The notes below the pieces were generated by a model. It was not told where the DNA came from, made no database searches, and was given only the letters and a program-made list of their open reading frames with translations. A DNA stretch of 64,000 nt. Source: Dermacentor variabilis (lineage: Eukaryota; Arthropoda; Arachnida; Ixodida; Ixodidae). Below, one piece after another: positions 45,948 through 56,419 of the stretch; position 1 is the first letter of the stretch; each line of letters begins with the position of its first letter. Location of the stretch: positions 103,526,122 to 103,590,121 of the forward strand of contig NC_134570.1 in NCBI RefSeq assembly GCF_050947875.1, written 5' to 3'. Position numbers and translations under genes: made by a program.

Positions 45948-47855
45948 GGTGGCAAGCTTGGCGAGCCTGCAAGAAAGGGCACAGAAACCGGAGGGCCTGT
46001 TAGGCAAAGTTTGTGCTCAGGTGGCGAGTTCGGCCAGCCTGCCAGAAAGGGCACAGAAAACGGAGGGCCTGTTAGCCAAAGTTTGTGCTCAGGTGCCAAC
46101 TTTGGTGATCCTGCCAGAAAGGGCACAGGAAACGGAGGGCCCGTTAGGCCAAATGCATGCTCAGATGGCCAGTTTGGCGATCCCGCCAGAAAGGGCACAG
46201 GAAACGGAGGGCCCGTTAGGCCAAGGATGTGCTGAGGTAGCAAGTTCGGCCATCTTGCCAGAAAGGGCACAGGAAACGGATGGCCCGTTAGGCAAAGTTT
46301 CTGCTCAGGTGCCAAGTTGGGCCAGCCTGCCAGAAAAGGGCACAGTAAATAGAGGGCCTGGTAGGAAAAGTTTGTGCTCAGGTGGCAAGTTCGGCCAGCC
46401 TGCCAGAAAGCGCACAGAAAACGGTGGGCCTGTTAGGCAAAGTTTGTGCTCAGGTGGATAGCTTGGCGAGCCTGCCAGAAAGGGCACAGAAACCGGAGTG
46501 CCTGTTAGGCAAAGTTTGTGCTCAGGTGGCAAGTTCGGCCAGCTTGTCAGAAAGGGCACAGAAAACGGATGGCCTGTTAGGCAAAGTTTGTGCTCAGGTG
46601 GCAACTTTGGTGATCCTGCCAGAAAGGGCTCAGGAAACGGAGGGCCCGTTAGGCCAAGTACGTGCGAAGGGCGCAAGTTCGGCCGGCCTGGCAGAAAGGG
46701 CACAGAAAACAGAGGGCCTGTTAGGCAAAGTTTGCGCTGAGGTGGCAAGTGCACTTTCTGTGCACTTTCTGGCAAGCCTGCCAGAAAGTGCACAGAAAAC
46801 TGTTAGGCAAAGTTTGTGCTCAGGTGACAAGTTTGGCGAGCCTGCCAGAAAGGGCAAAGGAAACAAAGGGCTCGTAAGGCCAAGTGCGTGTTCAGATGGC
46901 AAGTTTGGCGATCCTGCCAGAAAGGGCACAGGAAAAGGAGGGCCCGTTAGGCCAAGTGCGTGCGGAGGTGGCAAGTTTGCCGATCCTGTCAGAAAGGGCA
47001 CAGGAAATGGAGGGCCCGTTAGGCCAAGAATATGCGGAGGTACCAAGTTCGTCTAGCCTGCCAGAAAGGGCTCAGGAAACAGAGGACCTGTTAGGCAAAG
47101 TTTGTGCTCAGGTGGCAAGTTCGGCCAGCCCGACAGAAACGGCTTAAGAAACTGAAGACCCGTTAGGCCAAGTGCGTGCTCAGGTGGCAAGTTTGACAAG
47201 CCTGCCAGAAAGGGCACATGAAACGGAGGGCCAGTTATGCGAAGTCGGTGCTGAGGTGGCAAGTTTGGCGAGCCTGTCAGAAAGGGCACATGAAACGGAG
47301 GGCCCGTTATGCCAAGTGCGTGCTGAGGTGGAAAGTTTCGTGAGCCTGCCAAAAAGGGGCACAGGAAACGGAGGGCCCGTTAGGCCAAGCGCGTGATCAG
47401 GTGGCAAGTTTGGCAAGCCTGCCAGAAATGGCACATGAAGCGGAGGGCCCGTTATGCGAAGTGCGTGCTCAGGTGGCAAGTTTGGCGAGCCTGCCATGAA
47501 GGGCACATGAAACGGAAGGCCTCTTAGGCAAACTTTGTGCTCAGGTAGCAAGTTCGTCCAGCCTGCCAGAAAGGGCGCACAAAATGGAGGGCCTGTTAGA
47601 CAAAGTTTGTGCTCAGGTGGCAAGTTTGGCGAGCCTGCCAGAAAGGGCACAAAGGCCAAGTGCATGCTCAGGTGGCAAGTTCGGCCAGCCTGTCAGAAAG
47701 GGCACGGGAAACCGAGGGTCCATTAGACCAAGTACGTGCGGAGGTCACAAGTTCGGCCAGACTACCAGCAAGGACCCAGTAAACAGAGGGCCCGCTAGGC
47801 CAAGTGTGTACGGAGGCGGCAAGTTCGGCTAGCATGCCAGTACAGGTCACCTATG
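45176..47855 (+). repeat. 72-bp minisatellite, about 37 copies, with a 7-monomer higher-order repeat
   Basis: Each monomer is close to 72 bp and contains CCCGTTAGGC, GGTGGCAAGTT, CTGCCAGAAAGGGCACA and GGAAACGGAGGG. Several monomer variants alternate (for example GGATGTGCGGAGGTAGC, GTTTGTGCTCAGGTGGC and GTGCATGCTCAGATGGC). A block of seven monomers recurs with a 505-bp offset (e.g. GCCAAGTTGGGCCAGCC at 45807 and 46312). Because 72 is divisible by three and monomers lack stops, long open frames appear in several frames on both strands. The array decays towards 47.4-47.9 kb. Confidence 0.95.
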
Positions 47856-47859
47856 GCTG

Positions 47860-49460
47860 TTCGAATAGGTCGGAACAGATGGGGATGAAAAGGCATAGAT
47901 AGGCCCAAGAGGAGAAAAGCGGACATGGTCGAGACGTCTAGAATCAAACTTGCGAGGCGATATGGTGACAGAGGCAAATGCGTGAAGGCTAGGATCCAGC
48001 CGGAGACCGTGAAAAACTGAGGGACAGTAATTTCCATGCTGAGGTATTTGCGGATATGAGGGATTGGCATCACGCACACAGCAAAAAGGAGAGTTTCGCG
48101 AAGATTCAGGCGTTGTAACCGTCGCCTAACCGCATTGCGAACGTCTCGTTGTAAGCAGAGGGACAAAAGGAAGCGTCCTGTGGGCTGCTACAAAAGCCGT
48201 TTACTCGCACTGGAAAATAAAGTCAACTGCCTAGCATCTAAGGAAACAGCGCGCGCGGGTCTGTGAAGGTAGCCTTTCCCAGTACTTGAAGGCTGCTGTG
48301 TAAAATTGCAGCTACGAGGTGCGCCTGGCAAATCAGCCGCTTTGACCTTCTTCGCGACAGAACCTTCGGGGAAACCCGGAATGAGCAACCCTGTCGAGAT
48401 CGTCTGAAAGGGTTCGTCTGAGGCCAGAGAAAAAAATCAGGAAGAAGAGCTGTAAATTGCTTTGTTATTTTTTATTCATTTTGTATTGAGCTTAGTTGCG
48501 CATTAAACGCTTGAGAAGCGTAAGGAAAACCAAAAGAATTTGTCAGGTTATTAGCATTTTCAGCTCAAGTTAGCTTCGATGTTTACCTTCATGAAAACGT
48601 GACAGCTGAACGCTTGAGAAAAGAAAGCGTCGCTGTTCTCGTTTCTTTGGTTACACGGAGATGTAGGCTGAAGATAAAAATCCTCAGTGTAATTTTATTA
48701 CGACTTGTTTCGGATAGTCGCAGAATGAACTTTGGAAGTTTTTTTTAATAATTATCAGACTTGGTGATTTATTTTAATCACTCTAGATCTGCGTCGTATT
48801 ATGCAACTGTATGTGACATGAATACGGCCACCTACTCGGATGGAGCGTAGCTTTACTGTACCACTATTTAGAAGTGCGCTAGAGGAAATGCGGAATAAGT
48901 CGGGCCTTCTGAGCCAATTTAGTAACATGGCAAAGGTTGTAGATGGTTTTCTCTTTTGTTTATTTCGCAAGTTAGTATTATGTAATGAACAAGTAACTAT
49001 CATGTGCTAAGTATTACGGATATGAATTATTCTAGGCTATTTCTGCCTTCACCTTCCTGATCTGTGGAAGCTATAATTCATGGTTGCTTAGTTTCATTAC
49101 ATAAACCATTTCGTGTCTACTTGCAAGAGCACATAATTGGAAATTTCTTGGTACTTATCCGGATCAATGTGAACCTTGTGCTTCATGGTTTTGTGTTAAA
49201 TAAGGGGTTGTCAGATTATTTGAATTTCTACAGTCTGCGCATGTGATGGCTCTTGCGGCATTCTGTGTGGCTGGCAACGGTTTCTCCTCGAAGCTTGTCG
49301 TCTGCATTTATGCACTCCAGTCAGAACCCGCCTATCAAGATGCCTTTCTCCAGATGATCATTCTTGGAAGCTGCGGCTCCATGGCTTTGAGCAATGCAGA
49401 CATCAAGCCCACCAATCTGCATCAAACATCTCAATTTCCCGAAGCACCATCTGTCGGCGG
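47860..49460. other. Intergenic, possible old LTR-element remnant at 48150-48400
   Basis: AATAAAG near 48217 and TTCGGGGAAACCCGGAA near 48363 are weak hints of LTR and primer-site sequence. Open frames at 47795-48166 and 48188-48388 on the minus strand show no known domain. The rest is AT-rich without features. Confidence 0.3.
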
Positions 49461-49464
49461 GGGT

Positions 49465-49945
49465 GCTGTTGTGCCTGACGATCCCTCAGAATAAAGCATT
49501 CTTCACCGGCATACATGCGGCTATCACGGGTGCTGATCAAGCCTCATCTTTCACTCAGGGTAGTTCAATCAGCGACACCTTATTCTTACGGAGAGGCAGT
49601 CGTGTTCCATATCTTCGGCTTTTCGAGCACCCAGATATGATAGCTCGCTTCAAGACAACGTCTCCCCTCCTGACTGTCACTAAGACGCCACTGATGGATG
49701 ACGAGGTTACTGTCGACAACTCTCGGGGAAAGCGTCGGCGGTGGGTTCACAGTTAGCCACGTGGTTGCATCGTATTGTGCAACGTAGGAGACCCATGGTA
49801 CGTTGGGGAACGGGAGGTGGTGAATGATTCGCGTTTGTCATTGGCCATTGAACTCCCTCCACGAGGGAAAGACGGAAATAAACGGGCATAGAAAGCGGAT
49901 CCGGGCGGCTGTGAGAGGGACGTTCGGACCTGCAAGGACTCTAGC
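49465..49945 (+). repeat. Flanking repeat, right copy
   Basis: The longer copy of the repeat at 44925-45165. It ends with GGAAATAAACGG, GCGGATCCGGGCGGCT and GGGACGTTCGGACC. An open frame at 49394-49756 lies inside but has no known domain. Confidence 0.65.
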
Positions 49946-49949
49946 ATGT

Positions 49950-51640
49950 AATGTGCTCCGATAAGTTGGAGCCGTGTATGCAAAACTGAATCATGTACCT
50001 TTTTTAATATATTCTCGTTTTTCGTTCTTTGCACGTCGCTCGGAACCCTTCTTTCTCCCAGCATCTGGCACGGCACCATTTATGGAACCTGCGTGGACGC
50101 ACGGACCCCGACTTCAAAACATATAAGGTGCGTTAAAAGCGCTGAAACAATCAGGAACGTTGGGAATGGCATTAACAGCGTCGCATTTAGATGGTCAACG
50201 AGATTCGATTGGTAGAGTACTTGGGAAACTATCAGTGTCAGCGCTAGATTTAGCTAGACGCTTATTAGTCCTTTATGTTCAGACAAGTGTAAGCACTAGG
50301 GTGTGGTAAGAACTCTACCACTCAGCTGGAACGCTAATCAGTGTGCACACGACGCTCACAGGATCAGTGGAAGCCGTGACGCTGCTCCGGTAGAGCGTAT
50401 GGAGCAGAGCGTGAGCGTGATCCATCTTGTTACATAGTGCGGAACATGACTGAACAACAGCTTCCCTAATTTTATACCCCACGTAAAGTTCATTCTGCGC
50501 GACGTTGCAGCGCAAATTTTGCAACTAAGCGCCACTCCGCGTTTCTATATACGCCCTACAAACCTTTGTGCGTGGGCCGAGCGTGCGCGTAGATACTGTG
50601 ACAGCACGGTGGTGGTGGCCTGAACGCGCCTCTAGGGTCCTATTTGCTCATGCCATAAAATAGCTCTCGTAAATAGTTCTGAGAGTAAGAAGAAACATTT
50701 TTAAATTATTTTGGGTGCAAACGCAAATGAAAGTTCCAACACGCATATTCCAACTGTGACGAAAAAATAATGAAGGTGGGAAACGCCCTTGGACATCAGC
50801 TCTACCGAGTCCATGACGAAGCACTCGTCACGTATGAATTTAAGGCCTTCGAAGAATATTGTGAATTTGCTTGATATAAAAGTTATGTACTACAGCGACC
50901 ATAGAGACATCACAAATGTGGTAAAATAAAAAAAACGCAGAAAAACTACGCGATTACAAGCAAAAAAATTGTACCGGATTGAAAACGATAATATTGCAAT
51001 TGCAAAAGAATTTTTAAAAATTAGAACTGTCTGCTAAGGTAATTAGGACAGAGTTTTTTTCCAAATTGTCACTTCAGCTTCGCGCACAATACCCTGTGCC
51101 TATGCAACGCACCCAAGTAGGCTTGAAGGTCCCCTTTAGCCTCATCAATGAACAGGCCTGCGCCTGCCCGGGCACATGGTCTGAATTCCGCACCTGGTCC
51201 TGGCTAAAGAGAGTCACGACCACTAAAAATTACAATATAGCGGGCTCGGTGATAGGCTTTCAGCTAATCCTGGGCCCGTGCAGTGCTCTAGTACCAATAC
51301 GCGCAGTTTACAGAATTGTGATATCTTTATTGCCGAGTTACAAAGTTGTAGGCAAAAGTTGAAAAGTTGTAAGTTACAAAGTTGAAGGTATCTCCACAAT
51401 GTTGTTGCAAATTTCGGAACTTACAGCATTTTTTATATCGACATCTTAAGTACAAAGAGTGCTTCCTGCTCTGTGTAGATTTCAAATTCTATTATAGCAC
51501 GAAAACTTCCTTCACTTCTGTGCAGTGGACTCCGAACAAGAAGAATTCTACTTTTTCATGTAATTAATAGGACCTCCCGAGCTAAAGCTTCCTCTGCATC
51601 TGTAAGAGATTACATATCTGGGATATCTTGTTTTAGAGCG
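49950..51640. other. Intergenic, no feature supported
   Basis: AT-rich with A-runs at 50930-51060. The frame 51066-51362 lacks domains and conservation. Confidence 0.45.
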
Positions 51641-52200
51641 CAGCTCTTTGGCGTCCGTTCCTGGGTTTCGCGTCGTCGTCGGCGTTGTCGTCGGCGTCGG
51701 CCTCGTAACCAGCTCCGCCCCCCTTTCATCCCCCCAGCGCTAGCAGCGACCGACTGATACCGCTGGATGCCGCTGACGCCGCTAGAGAGTCAAGATAACG
51801 TGACTGCATAGAACACCGTCGCCGCCATGCAGAAAGAGTATCAGTCAAAGGCATCAGTCAGTCGCTGCTATCTCTTCCCTCCTCCCTTTATCGTGTTGTC
51901 CGCTTGCTGCGCGCGCTTCTGCCCCCATCGTTTGCCGCTGGGTGTACACGCCGCCCCCCTCCGCTTCCGCTTACTGCTGGTTGCTCTCGACGGCGGCGAT
52001 GAGCCTCCGCTTCGGCGGCGCGAACTGCAGGGTCTTCTCGGCGGCGGCGATGAGCTTCTGCTTCAGCCTCGCTTACTGCTGGTTGCTCTCGACGGCGGCA
52101 ATGAGCCTCCGCTTCGGCGGCGCGAACGGCAGGGTCTTCTTGGCGGCGGCGCTTAGCCTCTGCTTCCCCCACGGCTGTGACAACCTCGCGAGGCACTTGT
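51640..52200. repeat. GC-rich dispersed repeat with a 51-bp tandem repeat
   Basis: The start (GCGTCCGTTCCTGGGTTTCG, then GTCGTCGTCGGCGTTGTCG-like sequence) has the look of a tick dispersed repeat. From about 51976 a 51-bp unit recurs, most clearly as a 102-bp direct duplication (CTGCTGGTTGCTCTCGACGG at 51975 and 52077). Confidence 0.7.
51888..52196 (-). other. Arg/Glu-rich 17-residue repeat frame
   Basis: The minus strand encodes about four units of 17 residues, consensus AVRAAEAEAHRRRREDP, ending in a basic tail. Such Arg/Glu/Ala repeats resemble the STPR-like tandem-repeat domains of some arthropod DNA-binding or transposon-associated proteins, but those repeats are 23 residues long, so the match is uncertain. 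Strong charge alternation predicts a helical, nucleic-acid-binding type segment. No flanking domain is visible. Confidence 0.35.
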
Positions 52201-52219
52201 ATAGATCTCGTCTTTGAGA

Positions 52220-52820
52220 ATCAAGCATTGGTGTACCAAGTCGAACATATATCAGTCTATTTCTCCGACCACAAAGCTTCCTTCATGACTGTCAAGAACT
52301 GTTAGTGGAGTCTTTGTTAAAGGAATACGTGTGAGAAATAAAAAAAAAATTCTGTGATAGCGCATACATGTGTTGCTCGATTTCTTTGCCTCAATCTATC
52401 CAAAAGGTGAAACAGCTTATTTGCTGCGCTCAAATTTCGCATTAGGAAGTAACGTAATCGTCGGTAATTTTTTGTATAGACTTCTGCATTTGTAAATATT
52501 GTTTCAATTTTTTTATCTCACCAATATTTATCAACTTCTAAAAATTTCAGGCACCATATCAAAATGCTGCTTGCTCGAATCGGTAGAAATCAGCATTTTG
52601 TTTGAAATGGCACAAATATAATTCATATAGTCTCGGTAGCTGTACAAGAATGACCTATCTCTACGTTTTACACGTTTTGAATTGTGAAATTGGAGTTGGC
52701 CTCATGGTATACCTTCCTCTTAACGACACAGAACAGCACTTGTCGATTCATTTCTCTTCAAGACCAGCAAGAAATGCAACAAGAAAACAGCAAAGACTGT
52801 ATTTATTTCTGCTGTAGTGA
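52220..52820. other. Intergenic, no feature supported
   Basis: AT-rich; nothing recognised. Confidence 0.45.
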
Positions 52821-52829
52821 AGTTTCATC

Positions 52830-55315
52830 TCATCGCACCAAACTTCTTATTCTCCTTAACGAGTTCATTTCTTCGTTCAACTGCAACCAAACATCACTGG
52901 GTCGCCCCACTAGGGTCTCTCATACCATCTATATCTGTTCACATGCCCCCTTGGGACAAGGAACTTGTCGAATTTCGGCAGAAGAGGGCCGAGTTATCAC
53001 GGAACAAGATTACGACATGCTACAACGTGGCATCATTCAGCCTTCTCAAAGTCCTTGGTCGTCACCTGTCGTTATAGTGCGCAAAAAAGATGGCTCCATT
53101 CGATTTTGTATTGATTATCGCCGCCTAAAGAAGATTAAGAGAAAAGACGTTTACCCGCTGCCTCGGAAGAGATCTCCGCTCTGTCTATGGGCAGCTTCCC
53201 GTGGCTGAGACTGACCGCCCAAAAACAGCTTTCGTCTCTCCCGATGCCCTGTACGAGATTGACGTTATGCCGTTCGGGCTCTGCAATGCGCCCGCTACCT
53301 TCGAGCGCGTGATGGATACCTTCCTTTGCGGCCACATGGGGAATACTTATTTATGTCACCTAGATGACAGTAATTTTCTCAAAAGATTTTCAGGCACATC
53401 TCGTCTATCTGCCCTAAATTGTAATCTGTCTCACTTCAGCTGGTCTACAGCTCAACCTGAAGAGCCAGCAGATTAACTATCCTAGGTGACGTTGTCTCGA
53501 AAGACGGCATCCTGCCGATCCCGACATGCTTTGCGCAGCCTCTGAGTTGCCGAAGCCCACATCTACCAAGGCCGTGCGAAGTTTCATAGGCATGTGCTCT
53601 TACTTCCGTCGCTACGTACGGAACTTCACCTTTATCATCGCACCCATGATGAAGCTGCTTACCGCAAGCAAAAGTATTTCCGCGTGGTCATCAGCATGCG
53701 ATGAAGCCGTTGAGAAGCTATGCGGGTTGCTGACTTTACTGCCCATTCTCTGCCATTACGACCCAACCATGCCGACAGTGGTTCACACCGATGCTAGTGG
53801 TGCCGGACTTGGCAAGATTTCGGCCCAACGGACAGCCGCGAATTAATACGTCGTCCCTAATGCGAGCCGTACCTTTAAGAAAGCTGAGTTCAATTACCCC
53901 GTCATAGAGAAAGAATGCTTAGCCATCATTTAGGCATTGGGTAACTTTCGCCCTTACCTCTACGGTCGTCCTTTCAGCCTCGTCACTGAGCATCGCTTCC
54001 TTTGTTGGCTCTTCACCTTGATAAACCCGTCGAGCCGCATCGGCCATTGGGCGCTTCGCCTACAGGAATATGACATACGTGTCATATATCGCCTCGGTCC
54101 AAAGTATTCCTACGCTGACGCGCTCTCCCGCTTGCCAATGACACGTGATGTGGCTTCTCTTTCCGTTCCCTCTACGACCTCAGATTTGTAACTATTGACC
54201 GCCATTGATATGCCCTCCGGGCAACGCAATCACCCATCGCATACTCCGCTGCTCGACTACCTTGCCGCTCCATCCGCCGTTCCTTCAACGCGGACGCTAC
54301 GCCGTCAAGTAGCCCACTTAGCCGTGCGAGACAACATCCTCTACTATACCAGCCATATTCCCAAGAGTCGGAAACGGCTTCTGGATATCCCTCGTCACAT
54401 GCGCTCCGATATCTACGCGTACTTCCATGCCGGCCCTCGGGGCGCCCACATCGGCGTCCTAAACACCTTCATAAGGCTGTGAGAACGATTTGACTGGCGT
54501 GGGATGTACCTGTTTGCCCAGCAGTGCGTTCGATCATGCACCACCTGCCAACAAAGCAAGACCCCTCCACAGCGCCCTCCTGGCGCCCTACAGCCGCTAT
54601 CGTGCCCTGCTCGACCATTAGACTGCGTCGGCATCGACCTCTATGGCCCGTTTCCGTGCAGCGGATGTGGAAACAGGTAGGTTACTGTTGGTGTCGATAA
54701 CTGGACGCGCTACGCCGAGACCACGGCCCTTCCCGCCTCAACCGAGTGCGACCTTGCGATGTTCATTCTTCGTACCTTCGTCCTTCGCCACGGTGCTCCC
54801 CGAGAGCTACTCAGCAACAGGGGTCGTGTCTCCTTGTCAGAAGCAATACAATCCCTCCTGCGCGAGTGCAAGATCATTCACAGGATATCGACCACGTACG
54901 ACCCGCAAACAAATGGTCTCACGGAGCGATTTAACCGAACACTCGATGACAGGTTGAGGGTGTACGTTTTCTCCGACTACACCAAATGGCATACCATACT
55001 CCCGTTAGTTACGTTCGCATATAACACCGCAATGCAAGCGACCACCGGTTGTTCATCTATTTTTCTCTTGTATGGATGTGAGCCTTCGTGTCCACTGGAA
55101 CTATCCTGCCCTACCAACCTGACCCGTCTGAGTGCACTACAGTTTCTGAAGTCACCCGATACGCTGGGCACTGCCGTCAACTGGCTCTTTTGCTGACCAG
55201 CGAGGATCAGGAGCGTCAGAAAACGCGAAGTGACAGTCACCAGGGTACGCATTCGAATTCCGGAAAGGCCCCGGTGTCAACAGGAAAACAGGAGAAAAGC
55301 AACGCGATAACTTGA
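52830..55315 (+). mobile_element. Decayed Ty3/gypsy pol (RT, RNase H, integrase)
   Basis: The readable order is as follows: RT N-terminus ([20 protein letters not shown], then [19 protein letters not shown]), a small deletion, then VMPFGLCNAPATFERVMD and the catalytic motif as CHLDDSN (53354-53374). RNase H follows ([27 protein letters not shown] then a stop), then an integrase zinc finger and core (CTTCQQSKTP, CVGIDLYGPFP, PQTNGLTERFNRTLDD). Frameshifts and stops separate the blocks. The second catalytic Asp of integrase is Asn (AAC at 54816-54818). No LTRs were recognised. It is inactive and much older than the element at 21189. Confidence 0.9.
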
Positions 55316-55319
55316 AAGC

Positions 55320-55643
55320 TATTGATCATTTTGACGATTGTCCGTATTTGTCCCTGCAGAAATTTTTTCTGAACTTTGATTAGTGGGCATTGAAACAGTG
55401 TTATTTCGCGGAAAATTCGCTTCTCCGCGAGTCATGTGAATCGAAGACGACACTCTCTGTCCTTAGCTTAGCGTTCTTAAGCATTATAAGCTGTAAATAC
55501 TCGATGAAGGAAACAAGCTTATTAACGCCGCAACGCAAGTTGTCTACTTCACGCGGTAGAATACCATTTATGCCTCTAGATAGTTTTTTCGTGGCAGGCC
55601 AAAGCAATGTATGCAACCTTTACATATATTTCATGCGATGTCG

Positions 55644-55697
<54 letters not shown>

Positions 55698-56340
55698 ACG
55701 GGTGTCAAGAAAACTGCCTGCGCACGATGACTCACAACCCGGTTATTCAAGCAAATGCGGTATGCCGGCCCTGATCGCGTTGGCATCCATGAGCGATAGC
55801 CAACATTTCGACGAGATGCACGGACAAGCTGAGTAAACCGCCGATTGAGCAGACGATGGAGAGATAGTACAAACAAAGATTTCAAGGCGACAAGACACGT
55901 GGTTTATTTCCAACTGCCTCGGGGATAGCGAAACCCTGTCTCAAGTAAAAGTTCTTGCTGATTTATAGCTTGCCCTCACTTGCCGACTTGCACGTTAAAC
56001 TCGAATATCTCCTAATTATCTCGTCTTTAATATTCCGGTATCGAAAGATGCATGCCACAAGAAACTGGAGGTCGACACTATATATAGACTGCTACCGGTG
56101 CAAATGCTAAAGAGTGAGCGATAACCATGGCGTCACCAACTAGCGAGTCCCGATTTGTCAGCATTCCTGTTGACCTCATGAACAGCTCAGGCAGAAAATA
56201 CAGAAATTACTTTTATGAGTCCCTAACCCATTTATGCAAAGAACAAGAAATGGTGTTGGACAAGTCTTTACATTTGCAGGCACACCTTGTTTCAAATACC
56301 AAAAACAAAGTGGGTCGCACGTGCTCATTGGTTCTGAAGT
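55320..56340. other. Intergenic sequence upstream of pseudogene D
   Basis: It contains the (AT)n tract. The frame 56127-56348 starts with a reasonable ATG context but runs into the TATA box of D and has no known domain, so it is not called. Confidence 0.45.
55646..55695. repeat. (AT)n microsatellite
   Basis: About 50 bp of perfect AT dinucleotides. Confidence 0.95.
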
Positions 56341-56343
56341 TAG

Positions 56344-56350
56344 TATAAAA
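56344..56350 (+). promoter_or_regulatory. TATA box of pseudogene D
   Basis: TATAAAA lies 76 nt upstream of the ATG at 56420, as in A-C. Confidence 0.75.
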
Positions 56351-56419
56351 GTCGGCCTGCATCACCAGCCGGCCATCATCTCTTTGAGCTCATTCAAGCT
56401 ACGAGGAATCAACTCAGCC

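Noticed and set aside
45163..47665. Minus-strand Pro-rich frames in the 72-bp array as genes
   Set aside because: They exist because the unit length is divisible by three and lacks stops. There are no start signals, and all frames are similarly open.
45176..47855. CRISPR-like array
   Set aside because: Direct tandem monomers without unique spacers, in a eukaryotic genome.
51066..51362. 98-codon frame at 51.1-51.4 kb
   Set aside because: No recognisable domain or signal and an atypical context. Likely chance.
56127..56348. 73-codon frame upstream of D
   Set aside because: It ends inside the D TATA box, has no known domain and no counterpart upstream of A, B or C.
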